NCBI GenBank assembly: GCA_019828545.1
Contig: JACVRA010000189.1
Span: forward strand, 224,010 to 288,009
From: Paracamarosporium sp. OC-R06-R3
Taxonomy: Eukaryota > Ascomycota > Dothideomycetes > Pleosporales > Didymosphaeriaceae
Length of the DNA: 64,000 nucleotides
Direction of reading: 5' to 3'
Shown here: in pieces, positions 54,070 through 64,000 of the stretch
Position numbering within the stretch: position 1 is the stretch's first letter
Layout: each line of letters starts with the position of its first letter
Notes under the pieces: model-generated
The model's database searches: none
Told to the model about the DNA's origin: nothing
What the model saw: the letters and a program-made list of their open reading frames with translations, nothing else
Made by a program: the position numbers and the translations under genes

Positions 54070-55818
54070 TTATTCAAGCTCCCGGCGTAAAGCGTCGGAA
54101 GCTTTTGAATCGAGACGCGCCAAAATATCGAGAAGTATACCAAAGTCGCGGCGTGCCCTTGCGGCTAATGGTGATAATTCCTCTTGCGTAATCGCTAATA
54201 AGCTTGCCCCGACCAGACGTATCTTCTCTACGCAAGGTTCGCCGTTCACTTTCAAGGACCAGAACGGTGTAGTCTGTAGAAATTGAACCATGGCTTGCGC
54301 AATCTCTGTCTTGCGGAGTAGGATCATATCTTTATGTTCCCCAGTCATTGCAAAGTAGCCTATATCTTCCAGCTTTTGAACGAGATGTAGTTTTAAGCTG
54401 AGATATGTCATTTGGAGATCCGTTATCTGCGGGGCGAACCGATTTTGAGTCCCGGCCGTATCGCCAGAAAGCATAACATTGTCGAATTGAAGGTGCGGAG
54501 GTAGATCGTCGAGACATGTTGCAAAGCGCACATACAAGTAACCTAGTGCGGCATGGTCAATTGTTGTCAAGGGTGTAGATGGCATATCCGGAAATGATCT
54601 CGCAGCATCTTTGATCAGTCGCATCTTTAGTAGGAGGTTTGCTGCATTCTGCCACAAAGGTATCCCAGCATTGAATCCCACCATCAACCTGTTAACGTAA
54701 ATCAGCCAACATGAATGCTTTTTCTTTCATGGTATAGTAACGTACTCGTTTCCCTCATCTGTTGGGTACTTCGCCGTGATGCCTTCCTCAAAGGAGTGGC
54801 TTGATAACGTGACTGGCATACCACGGAGCACTGAAAGCGACTTATCGCCGATGTAAACATGCCAGAAAATTTTACGGCGCTTTAATGCTTCGATTGGATC
54901 CAAGGAAACGTAGGACCGTTCGTCATATAGCCGCATGCTTTGCACCAACCGTATGGCCTCACCAAAAACTAACCATGATATCATCGGCCGCGCACATGCA
55001 TGCAGGCAGTTGGAATGCAAATATCGAACAGTGATCGAATCCGCGCACGGATTCTCAGCATCCATGTCGTCGTAGCTCTTCAGGCACGTGCGTGACGCGT
55101 CCAGGAACACTTCACCGAGGCTTTCACCAAGGGGGAAGATGTCAGAGGGGACAAAGAAACATACTTTAGCACAAATAGCTGTGATCAAAGTGAAACTAAG
55201 CGCCGTAAGGCTGGCGCGTGAACTGGAACTACCCAAAACAATGGCGATCGATTCGCGATAACCAGGTGCATAAACGGAAATGGTGGACGGATGAAGATAC
55301 TTGAAGAAAGCGTCAGTGCATTGCTTCACGACGGCTTCGAGGGTAGCCGGAGGTGAAGATGCCTGCGCTACCGCATTGGCAAGACGAACCCATCGCTCTG
55401 ATGGTGTTAGGGAATGTTGATGAGAGAAGAAACCAGCATTCGGCGGTGAATCGACATATAGATTGGTAACATGGGCCACGGGTGAGCTGAAGGACAATGG
55501 TAGAGATGCTATCACAGCGTCAGGTGTGTCTACCATAGGTGATCGGGCGGTATTGACTGCGATTAGTTGCCTTCGGGTCTTCCCTTTGGGGCCGCGTCTT
55601 CCTGGTGGTATGTCGAAGGTGCAGACTTGGCTTACGCTGCGGCAGCCTATGCAAGTGGTGTCTGTAGGATCGCACTGTGAATAACGCTTTAGTCGTTTGC
55701 CGACAAGAGAGCTCGACGTAACAGGGTTTTTGTGGACGCTTACTCTAATCTTCTTCCGACGACAGCGATCGCATGCTCGATGGCACGTGTTATCTAGGAC
55801 AGGCTCCCGGCGCGACAT
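54070..55818 (-). CDS. Zn2Cys6 transcription factor, probable cluster regulator
   Basis: Three exons (55744-55818, 54746-55674, 54070-54688) give 540 residues. Intron 1 lies inside the zinc cluster: RACDRCRRKKIR joined to CDPTDTTCIGC and QVC, spacing C-x2-C-x6-C-x6-C-x2-C-x6-C. RRGPKGKTR follows, as in sugar-type regulators of the MAL/AmyR kind. A middle homology region spans about 170-400, with RRKIFWHVYIGDKSLSVLRGMP (core part: FWHVYIGDKSLSVL). It is shorter than most of its class and lacks a long C-terminal activation region. I chose the ATG at 55818 because it is 16 codons before the first cluster cysteine; the frame is open up to 56124. Divergent from the sugar porter and convergent with GH1, so it probably controls them (inference). 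Confidence 0.9.
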
Positions 55819-56363
55819 AATCGACTCGCAGCACCTGGTATCCAGCTGCGTTATTCCTGCGTACGCATCCGATGCATTTGATTTCTCCGAACGTGCTGTG
55901 CGGAAGTTTTGGGAGGTCCAACACCAGGATGCACCCCACCGGAAAAACTGTATCAAGATGTTGTTAACAAATGCCGGCGCGCTAGTCATGATGAAGCATC
56001 GCCTTGTTGACCATTCCCTTATGGCACAGCGCACGTGAGGCGCTCCAGCGTAGGCGGGACTTTTTACGGAGGTTTTGACCAATGAGCAATCCGTCTCAAA
56101 AGCTGCCCGCAGAAAGTCAACCACTAGCTAGGGGCTAGGAACGCGACCGAACGAATGCCCATAATGATTCGTTCCAGCCTCGTGGAATGTTTATGGTCGC
56201 GTAGACACATGCGGGGTCCCCAGGGCCATGTACCTGGGGAAATTCTTCTTGCAGTCAATGCTCTAGGATCGTGCACATTACTATATAATCTTTTAACAAT
56301 CCCAACCGCCCATACTCGATCTTTCAAGCTCACCCACATATCTTGCGACTACCGCACGACAAT
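55819..56363. promoter_or_regulatory. Divergent promoter of regulator and sugar porter
   Basis: A 545-bp gap between the Zn2Cys6 gene and the sugar MFS gene. It contains the inverted pair described separately at 56217-56240. A CCG and a CGG half-site 11 bases apart lie near 55886-55902, in everted order. No gene. Confidence 0.5.
56217..56240. promoter_or_regulatory. Inverted pair of CTGGGG (CreA-type) sites
   Basis: TCCCCAGG at 56217-56224 is the exact reverse complement of CCTGGGGA at 56233-56240, with an 8-base spacer. Each arm contains CTGGGG, which fits the SYGGRG consensus of the fungal carbon repressor CreA; paired sites are the effective form in other fungi. It lies 124 bp before the sugar porter ATG. 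Confidence 0.6.
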
Positions 56364-58129
56364 ATGGTCAATAAAACTGAGGCGAAGCAGCTCGCAGACA
56401 GATCCGAAGTCATTCGTTTGCTCGAAGCAGACAGGACGCCATGGTACAAGAAAAAAAATCTCCGATTCCTGTATCTCGTTCTGGTGCCTGCAGCACTGAG
56501 TGTCGAGATGACCACAGGGTACGATGGCTCGGTTCTCAACGGGCTACAGGCAGTAGCTGCATGGCAAAGCTGTATGTGTCCAGAGATATCATTGCCGAAT
56601 TACACGTCTGACGAACAGTGAACAGATTTTAACCACCCCAAGGGTGCGCTTCTCGGAATCATGAACGCATCGTATAATCTTGGTGGCCTACTCACTCTGC
56701 CCATCGTACCATGGGTGAACGATAAGTTTGGACGCAAACATAGCATAACCGTCGGCTCTATCGTACTCATCTTTGGTGTTGTACTCCAGTCAGCTTCACA
56801 GAATGGTCAGTATCCCAGCATCACTCTGTAGTACCACTAACATTCAATAAAGCGGGTATGTTCATCGCGTCGCGTCTTATTTTGGGTACTGGTATTCCGT
56901 TTGCCGTCTCCGGAGCTTCACAGCTTCTTACTGAGCTTACATATCCACACGAGCGTGCGATCATCGTTGGGCTTTTTAACACATCTTGGTTCGTTGGGGC
57001 TATTACAGCCGCCGCCGTCACGCTTGGCACATACAGTATGCCTAACGACTGGGGTTGGCGCATTCCCTCTATCATTCAAGCTGTTCCTTCGATCATCCAG
57101 CTCATATTCATATGGTGGGTACCTGAGAGCCCTAGGTGGCTTCTTGCGAAGGATCGAGGCGACGAAGCATTCGACATACTTGTCAAATATCATGGCGAGG
57201 GCGACCGAGATTCAGCTTTCGTTATTGCTGAGTTCACGGAGATCTCTGCGCAATTGAAAGCCGAGGTTGAAAACTCCAAATCCAGATGGATCGAACTTCT
57301 ACAGACCCCAGGAAACAGAAAGCGGACATTGATTGCAGCTTGTGTGGGTGTCTTTACTCAATGGTCTGGGAATGGCCTAGTCTCGTACGCCTGATGTTGC
57401 TGATAGCGTTTTATGAGCATTGTTGACCACCGCTAGTTATTACCTTGCAAAGGTGCTCACAACTGTTGGGGTTACGAACAAAAGGACTCAGAACGTCATA
57501 AATCTTTCTCTATCGGTGCGTCTAACTAATCTGTGTGGTGCTTACCTTTACATCGAACTGATCGTTTGTAACAGATCTGGCACTGGCTCTGCGCGACCGG
57601 TTGCGCATTCTTAACCCACTTCATGTTCCGTCGCACTCAATTTCTCTCGGCTTTCATTTCTATGCTAATTATCTTCTCTATATGGACTGGCGTTAGCGCA
57701 ACCTATTCTCGAACGCCATCACACTCCTATGCCGTCGCCGTCGTCGCAATGATCTTTTTATACGACTCTGCATATAGTATTATGCAGCCCCTCACGTATA
57801 TCTACACCACGGAAGTATTTTCATTCGTGCACCGTGCCAAGGGTGTTGCAGTATTGCAGTTCTTCACGCGTGGAAGCACAGCTTTCAACAGCTTTGTCAA
57901 CCCTATAGGCATGGACGATCTGGGGTGGAAATTTTACTTGGTGTATGTGTGCTGGTTAGTAGTAGAGATACTGGTCGTTTATTTTGTTTATCCTGAAACA
58001 AGGGGGCCAACGCTTGAAGAAATTGCGGTCATCTTTGATGGGCCGACCGCCAGGGACTGTCCCAAGGTAACCGATGAGGAGCATGGCTTTACTCACATCG
58101 AGTATAAGGTGGATACAAAGGGTGTTTAA
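56364..58129 (+). CDS. MFS sugar transporter (hexose/disaccharide type)
   Basis: Five exons (56364-56571, 56626-56805, 56853-57384, 57437-57515, 57575-58129) give 517 residues. Family motifs: GYDGSVLNG in helix 1, DKFGRKHS (the [D/N]xxGR[R/K] loop), RLILGTGIPFA, PESPRWLLAKDRG, and PETRGPTLEE at the end (the PET-RG motif of the sugar-porter family, TC 2.A.1.1). Twelve helices with a central cytosolic loop. Close relatives include lactose and cellobiose permeases of fungi, which would suit import of a disaccharide or glucoside for the GH1 enzyme; the exact substrate is inferred from context only. It shares a 545-bp promoter with the regulator. Confidence 0.93.
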
Positions 58130-58864
58130 CTAGAAACTGTGAACTGATTTGTAGAGGGAAAAACATAACAAAGGGATGATTATACTCCCCTCCTGCTAGT
58201 AAATCGCATTACTGCGCATGTAAAGGTTGAATTTATTGGTCATGAAAACACACCTCCACAGCTTAATTGAAGAAGTACACAGTCAAGGGTACACAACAAA
58301 ATTTTTAACCGCTGATTAAAACAGTATGCGGTGGCTCTTAAGTTCTCATGTAGGATATGATGGTGTGCAGAGACAAGGACGACATGGGAGCGGTTCTGAG
58401 TAGCTGTTAATAGGGTAGTTGCTTCCTCGGTATGGAAAATTGCTTCTTGAAACATCATGATTCTAGGTATCACTTTCATCTGATGGCTATTGCAGTGGAT
58501 TTTAGTTGAGGGGCGTCGTCCGACAAAGATTTCTCTAGCAGAAATAACCATAAATAAGTATATATAATTGAGGAAACATGAATACTATAGGTTTAGTGCG
58601 TTATTGTATAAGTAGAAATAAGGGATACTAGGATCTACGCCACAAGTGTGTCGAAAACAAGAGACACTACGCTTGCCTAGTGCCACACTGTGAACTACTA
58701 CTCTCACAATAGTATATAATCTGACACTTGTATAGTATCTAGATAACGAGTTTAACCCTTATTGTTGGCGGATTTACCTCAAGAAACAATCTTTAAGCCT
58801 TTCCCGTGTGACCATGTCGACCTCTCGCACAACTCTGTCTATATACCTTCATCTTTATACCCTT
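58130..58864. other. Intergenic between convergent porters
   Basis: A/T-rich gap of 735 bp between two convergent genes. One minus frame (58240-58551) has no recognisable feature. Probably the 3' ends of both transcripts. Confidence 0.5.
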
Positions 58865-60506
58865 TTAGTACGTATACCTGAAATCTGGATGTTTGTTCCC
58901 CAGATCATCGATAGACGCAAATGCAAGGGCACAACTCTCCTCTGCCTCTTTGTTTGCCTCCTTCTTAGCATTCAGTCTCCCTATCCACCAGAGCGTTACA
59001 GCCGCCACCACTCCTGCTACGCCCGACATGCTCGCAGAAACAACAAGTCCTTCGCGATAGTATGGTGGATCAACATAAATCTTGTTCCCAATAATTGAAA
59101 ACAACTGTGCGCAAATGTTGGTGAGAGCAATGCTCGATGTGCGATAGCTATATCCGGGAAAATTCATTGCTAGCCAAACGAGAGCAAGCATTATGCACGG
59201 ATACAGTGCGGCAGTTAGCAAGCATGTACCCACAAAGCGAATAGTAGGGCGAGTAAAAGCAAGAAGCATGATAAAGCCTATTAGGCTTAAGCTGGTGTTT
59301 GCGACGATAAGCAGACCTCGTCGACCAGTTCGATCTGCGACTTGTGCGGAAAGCATGATGTTGACGAAGGCGCATGCGTAGACAATTGAAGACATGAGTT
59401 GGGCTTGTTCGCCTTCCCAGCCTAAACCGTCCAAGATCGGAGGGAGGAAGTTGCTCAGGCTTGATGTAGTAATGTGAATGCAGCAGTTTATGATGGTCAG
59501 TGCCCAGAACACCGGGTTGAGGAGCACTTCTAGTAGCGCCTAATAAGATTAGCATGTGCTGAAAGAAAAGTACAGCATTTGAGTGACTCACCTTGAACTT
59601 GATTTTTGACTCCCCCGTATTGTGGCTGGACCTGCTTCGACGAAGGATGATCTCCTTCTCGGAAGAAGTGAAGATTCCGCGCACGGTTTCCGGTGTACTT
59701 GGCAGGAAAGCAGCGACAACAAAGCCCCAGCCTATAGGTATTACACCTTCAATAAGAAAGATCCATCTCCAAGCTCGCCAACCGTTTTTCCCGTCGAGGT
59801 TTGTTTGAATCTGATGGCCGATAATGCCATTGAACGCACCAGCTAGTGCTGCACACCCATCGAACAACGCCCCACGTGTGGCCAATTCGTTATACCGGTA
59901 CCAGAAGGACAAATAGATAAGTGTTCCATGAATGAAAGCTTCTGCAGCGCCAACGAGGAGCCGGAGTGCCATGAGGGCACCCAATGTCTTGGCAGCAACC
60001 ATACATGCGGTGAACACACCCCATGCGACCATAGCACCACCAAACTTCATACTAGATCAGCTACGAACGAACAAGGCTCAATAGACCATTACTGACCTGG
60101 TAAGAAGGACCAAGCTTCTTAATCAACATGGTACCTGGGATTTGGAAGACGATATAGCCCACCAATAGCATGATAGCCAAATCGGAATATTCACGGGCAG
60201 ATAGATCTAGCTCTTCGCTTAGACCAGCTACCTCTGCATTTCCTAAATCTGATTTTGCCTTGGGTCGTCAACTAGGGCAATCTCATGTGTGCAACATAAC
60301 CTTACCATCTGTGATAGGAATTGAATAGACGTCAGTAGTGGTAGGATCGTAAGATCGAGTTTCCATCGTATGCGACGCTCGACAGCTGGATCAATAGGAA
60401 TATCGTCAAGCTCGTCAAATGGTGGCGTCCGACTTCCATCGTTCGACGGCAGGGGTTGTGCAACCTCCATAGCGTGAGACTTGCCTGGCTCGGCCGAGGT
60501 GTCCAT
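58865..60506 (-). CDS. MFS anion:cation symporter, second Dal5-type porter
   Basis: Four exons (60306-60506, 60097-60258, 59592-60044, 58865-59539) give 496 residues. At intron 1 the only acceptor that keeps frame is CCCAAG at 60259, giving LSQM + AKSDLGNAEVAGL in place of the usual DRSNIGNA motif; at intron 2 it is ATGAAG, giving SYQ + FGGAMVAWGVF. Other landmarks: RRIRWKLDLTILPLL, FQIPGTMLIKKLGPS, GAAEAFIHGT, WRWIFLIEGVIPIGWG and twelve helices. The family carries organic anions and vitamins with protons. It differs enough from the porter at 49966 to be an old paralogue rather than a recent copy. The D-to-A and R-to-K changes in helix 1 could alter proton coupling. Confidence 0.88.
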
Positions 60507-61117
60507 GGGTATCGACGGATGCAGTTCAACTAAGAAAGGTGATTGAAAAAAGGTGTATGTCGTGGATTCAGGAAAAGAACTTCGCAGACTAATTCGTATC
60601 GCGCAGCTAAGGCAGGGCTTGACTGTTCAATTTTGTAGAGACTTCACCACGTCTTTATGTCAATTCTTCGTCAATCCATTTGCAGATGACCCCTGGAGCC
60701 GTGCACGAAAGAAAGAGTATCCATGCCATTCGTACCCAGCGTAAAACATTAGCCTCGCAACTCCAGCCGATTGAGGTCACAAACTCTTGTCGGTTTCCGT
60801 TTCGAGAGAAAGGGTAGCCAGTTGATGCACCAAGCTGCATGAACGCGCAATGCACCTGCACAGTGTCTGTGCAACTTATCTGGAAACTACTACTACGGGT
60901 AGTAGTAGATGTCTATCATTCGGGATTAATTGCTGTGGGTCGTAGCATTCTATGTGAGGATGCTCGGCGGTATTTTCCTTGTTGGTTTATTGGATCGGCG
61001 ATAATTCTGTGACCTTGCACTGCGCCACCGGCGTTATTGCATGCGAAACACATACCTTGAAATGCCCAGCCTCGCAGCGCATGTACGGCACTTTATTTTT
61101 GACATTAGCTTCTCATT
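60507..61117. promoter_or_regulatory. Divergent promoter of the last two porters
   Basis: A 611-bp gap between the second Dal5-type porter and the DHA1-type porter. It holds a perfect 10-base inverted repeat (60887-60908), described separately. No gene. Confidence 0.5.
60887..60908. repeat. Perfect palindrome CTACTACTAC-GG-GTAGTAGTAG
   Basis: CTACTACTAC at 60887-60896 and its exact reverse complement at 60899-60908 are separated by GG. It lies 381 bp from one start codon and 210 bp from the other, in a promoter shared by two porters. The symmetry suits a dimeric DNA-binding protein, but the trinucleotide nature could also come from repeat slippage. Confidence 0.75.
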
Positions 61118-63080
61118 ATGGACATTCCAAGAGAGAGTGTTAAAGATCGAACGGAGACAGCCTCGACCAATGAGACAATTCATAAAACCACCAGCAGAAT
61201 GGACGGGGACGGGGCAAAGAGCATTGCCAGTGCTGTGGGAATCGAGACCAACCCAGTGCAATCGAGTCTGCGATCCGAGGAGGGGGTAGCTGCGGATATT
61301 GAGAAGGGGGATGATACAGGGAGCATAGCTGATGCTTGGGTAAGACATGCACATCTCTAGTGTGGCCGCAGTTGACGAGTGCAAGGTGACATGGAATGGA
61401 CCAGACGGTACGCAAGACCCGACGCACAGAACGGATGCCTCTTATTCGAGAAAGAGGAATTCTTTCTCCGCTCAACTAAGACAGACATGGGATCATCATA
61501 GATCTCTACCCGTTTTGCTTGCTAACTTTGCACCTACTGGTTTAGACCCTTCGAACCCTCGGAATTGGAGTCAAGGTCGCAAATGGCTCGTTACATTCGT
61601 AGCATCTTCGTTCGCGTTCATCGCTCCATTATCTTCATCGATGATATCGCCAGCCTTGCCTGCAATCAACGCGGAGTTGCACATCAACAACGGCACCGTC
61701 GAGCTCTTGGTAATCTCAATATACGTGCTCGGGTTTGCAATAGGTCCTTTGTGTTTGGGACCGCTTAGTGAGGTATATGGACGAAGGATTGTACTGCAAG
61801 TCAGCAATATCATGTTCCTTGTGTTTAACACGGCATGTGGCGGGTGTCGCACGACAACACAGATTGTGGTGTTCCGGTTCTTGAGCGGGTTAGGAGGAAG
61901 TGCATCGCTAACGGTGAGCATTGTTCCTTGTATACTTCCAGTGTCTATGACTGACAGATATAACTAGGCTGGAGGAGGGACGTTAGGGGACGTATGGTCT
62001 AACGAAGAGAGAGGAAAGGCCATGGGCATCTACACTCTGATGCCACTTCTAGGCCCTGGTCAGTACTGTATCAGGACTCTAGGTGAAACGTAGGCTGACT
62101 AGATCGCATAGCACTTGGTCCGATTGCAGCAGGCTTCATCGTTCGATATTCGGATTGGAGGTGGTGCTTCTACTCTGTGTCAATCGGCGACGTTTTTGTG
62201 CAGCTTATAAGCTCTATCCTGCTCCAAGAGACGTATCCGCGCATCATCCTCGCCAAGAAAGCCAGTGCTTTGAGAAAGGCCACAGGAAATCCGAATTTAA
62301 TGACTGAGTGGGAGGCGGAGGGCCAGTCGCTGGGGCACAAGCTCCGCATCGCATTCAAGCGACCGATTAAGCTCATTACAACACAGCCCATTGTACAGTG
62401 CGTTGCATTATACATGGCCTTTCTATATGGGATGATATACTTAGTGTTGTCGACCTTTCCCCGACTATGGGCCGAGAAATATCACGAAGCAGTCCACATC
62501 GGTGGTTTGAACTACATCGCGGTCGGCCTAGGCTTCCTCACAGGTTCGCAGGTTGGTACCCGACTACAAGATCGGATATACATGGCTTTGAAGTGTCGTA
62601 ACGGTGGAGTTGGGAGGCCGGAATTTCGCGTTCCGCTAATGGTACCAGGTGCCGTTCTTGTCCCTGTGGGCATCTTTGTGTACGCCTGGACGGCAGAGGC
62701 CACCACATTTTGGTTGTGGCCCAATGTGGGCATGTATATCCTCTGTGGAAGTATGATACTGTGTTGGCAGGCGATGCAGGGCTACCTCGTTGAAGCATAT
62801 ACTACGTACGCCGCATCGGCGCTGGCTGCTGCTACCATCCTGAGATCGCTTGCCGGTGCAGGCTTTCCATTGTTTGTAAGTTTTTCCAATCACGCGATTC
62901 CCATCCCTTCTTCGCTGATGCGTCCAGGCGATACGTTTGTATGATACACTTGGATGGGGCTGCGGAAATTCATTGCTAGGCGGTATTGCGTGTGTCGTTG
63001 GTTGGCCAGCTGTGTATATATTTTGGAACTATGGTCAGTCGTTAAGACAAAAGAGCCCGTTTGCAGCAGGCGGGGACTGA
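61118..63080 (+). CDS. MFS porter, DHA1 (drug:H+ antiporter) type
   Basis: Six exons by my reading (61118-61339, 61380-61407, 61546-61913, 61968-62058, 62112-62875, 62928-63080), 541 residues. VTWNGPD + DPSNPRNWS across the 138-nt intron is the family's entry motif before helix 1. PALPAINAEL, GPLSEVYGRRIVLQ, RFLSGLGGSASL, GGTLGDVWSNEERGKAMG and LGPIAAGFIV follow in order. The end LYDTLGWGCGNSLLGG matches the last-helix motif of this group. Such proteins export drugs, polyamines or fungal metabolites. The first intron is only 40 nt and its acceptor is chosen to keep phase, so the first 75 residues are less sure; an alternative start is 61347. Confidence 0.85.
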
Positions 63081-63179
63081 CGGATTTTCCTATGAGCCAC
63101 CTTGGGAGGAGCGGCCAAGTTGTGGCAGGATGACGCGTCTAAGAACGCCGGGTACATAGATAGCCAAGACTCAAGCCTA
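63081..63179. other. Short flank between porter and transposon
   Basis: Ninety-nine bases separate the porter's stop codon from the first base of the transposon. The last two, TA at 63178-63179, would be one copy of the target-site duplication. Confidence 0.5.
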
Positions 63180-63188
63180 ACGTGTTCC

Positions 63189-63222
63189 ACCAGTCATCCG
63201 GCCACACCAGTCATCCGGCCAC
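63189..63222. repeat. Direct repeat in the transposon terminus
   Basis: Two adjacent copies of a 16-17 base word (ACCAGTCATCCGGCCA) inside the presumed terminal inverted repeat. Transposases of this group often bind such sub-terminal repeats. Confidence 0.75.
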
Positions 63223-63304
63223 CCCACCAAAACGCGCGACACCTCAGCACCGATAACTCAGCAACGATATAGTATTTTTGTATAGGATTTTGTAGATAGG
63301 TGGT

Positions 63305-64000
63305 CTATTGCTGTCTGCACTGTCTCCTATTGTGTCCTTGTACATGGCAATTGCTACACGTCGGTGGTGCTCGCTGGCGCGCCTGAGTAGGCTCAGCTTG
63401 ATCAGCCTCTGCTTCAGCCAGATGAGCTGTAGCAGCCAGAGTACGGCCTTGATCAGCCTCTAGAGTACCTCCTGTAGCAATATATTGTCGCCTTCTGTCC
63501 TGCCTTTGTCTACGGCGTTGATTGGCTACCCGTAGCTTTCGATTCTCCTCTGCTAAGATCGTTGCTGAGTTCATTGCAAGCTGACAGCCCTTGACAAGCT
63601 GAGCGATAGCCTGGCTTGTAGGGCTCTGAGACTGTCGCTGGAGGAGCTCTCGTACAAGCCGTGCCTGCTGCTCAAGCTGAGTAGTAGTATGAGGCGTCTC
63701 TGCTGTCCATGCCTCAGCTGTCCCTGGCGGAGACGGTGTCCTGACTACAGGAAGGCATGAAAGGACGCGCTCTGGACAAGGAGGGATAAGGCCAGTTGCT
63801 TGAAACCCACTCTGGATGTTCTGCTCTGTAAATACAGACCTCTGTACACGTGGATAGATAGAGAGAAACTCCTCCTTATCAATATGGAAGACGCCTTGGC
63901 GGGCAAGCTCAGCAACCTCATGTCCGTACGCTTTCTTGAGAGGTGAGAAGCAGCTCACATCTAGAGGCTGTAGTAGGTGGCTCGTGTGAGCAGGCATACA
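63305..64000 (-). CDS. Pogo/Fot1-type transposase, C-terminal part
   Basis: Open from the window edge to the stop at 63305; 231 codons seen, with the N-terminal DNA-binding part and the main DDE core outside the window. The visible start contains PAHTSHLLQPLDV, the conserved end of the DDE superfamily domain of Pogo/Tigger/Fot1 transposases, followed by FSPLKKAYG. Then come a coiled, Gln/Arg-rich stretch and a CCHC zinc knuckle at the C-terminus (CSNCHVQGHNRRQC, spacing C-x2-C-x4-H-x4-C), found in many fungal members. The ATG at 63997 is internal, not the start. No stop or frameshift is seen in this part, so the copy may be young. Confidence 0.85.
   Translation of the reverse strand, partial: CMPAHTSHLLQPLDVSCFSPLKKAYGHEVAELARQGVFHIDKEEFLSIYPRVQRSVFTEQNIQSGFQATGLIPPCPERVLSCLPVVRTPSPPGTAEAWTAETPHTTTQLEQQARLVRELLQRQSQSPTSQAIAQLVKGCQLAMNSATILAEENRKLRVANQRRRQRQDRRRQYIATGGTLEADQGRTLAATAHLAEAEADQAEPTQARQRAPPTCSNCHVQGHNRRQCRQQ

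Larger units (their letters stand above)
63180..64000 (-). mobile_element. Fot1/Pogo-like DNA transposon, one end only
   Basis: The element's end appears to start at 63180 directly after TA with ACGTG, as in Fot1/Molly-type Tc1-mariner elements. The terminal region carries a direct repeat: CACCAGTCATCCGGCCA occurs at 63189-63205 and again from 63206. Inside, the transposase C-terminus reads leftwards. The other terminal repeat is beyond the window. It inserted just after the DHA1-type porter. Confidence 0.75.

Noticed and set aside
60243..60506. Apparent frameshift between the first two exons of the second Dal5-type porter
   Set aside because: A 47-nt intron using the acceptor CCCAAG at 60259 restores the frame, so no break needs to be assumed.
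61118..61380. The DHA1 porter's N-terminus as a separate small gene
   Set aside because: Its Ser/Thr/Glu-rich sequence is typical of the cytosolic leader of such porters and joins the body through a 40-nt intron in phase.
1..64000. CRISPR arrays, operons, prophage or bacterial features
   Set aside because: None seen; introns and protein families show nuclear fungal DNA.

Overview
The window is nuclear DNA of a filamentous ascomycete. Most genes carry short GT-AG introns (about 40-80 nt, with a few of 120-250 nt), and the protein families are typical of Pezizomycotina: CFEM-like surface protein, Zn2Cys6 regulators, fungal F-box protein, S28 peptidase, Dal5-type and sugar MFS porters. A Fot1/Pogo-like element end resembles those of Dothideomycetes, so that class is my best guess (inference). 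I support 27 host genes plus one truncated transposase. I see no rRNA, tRNA, CRISPR or prokaryotic feature.

Positions 1-48000 are mostly housekeeping genes at ordinary spacing: a secreted hydrolase-like protein, an F-box-like protein, a CFEM-like membrane protein with a broken frame, the RAD5 DNA-damage-tolerance helicase/ubiquitin ligase divergent from a complex I assembly factor (NDUFAF6-like), a membrane protein with internal helical repeats, a small GPI-type protein divergent from a Ctr copper transporter, a GNAT acetyltransferase with no visible start, a Nudix hydrolase, IMP dehydrogenase, an IQGAP, a secreted glycerophosphodiesterase-like protein, an oxysterol-binding protein, nicotinamidase divergent from COX4, the KEOPS subunit CGI121, a large Zn2Cys6 regulator, a secreted S28 peptidase and a conserved hypothetical protein.

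From about 47500 the window changes character. After about 2.4 kb of gene-free, lower-GC DNA there are six genes in a row that look like one catabolic neighbourhood: an anion/vitamin-type MFS porter, an intracellular GH1 beta-glucosidase, a Zn2Cys6 regulator, a sugar MFS porter divergent from the regulator, a second Dal5-type MFS porter and a DHA1-type MFS porter. A Fot1/Pogo-like transposon begins 99 bp after the last of these and runs off the window. The simplest reading is uptake of a beta-glucoside, hydrolysis inside the cell, and movement of the aglycone by the other porters under the local regulator. Two inverted CTGGGG (CreA-type) hexamers lie in the regulator/sugar-porter promoter, and a perfect palindrome lies between the last two porters.

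The other lead is at 15086-16671. The small GPI-type protein could begin with a histidine after signal cleavage, carries MxM motifs, and shares a promoter with the Ctr transporter. That promoter holds four GCTCA cores, two of them exactly 10 bp apart. Exon boundaries were worked out by eye from splice signals and reading frame; all functions are family-level inference.
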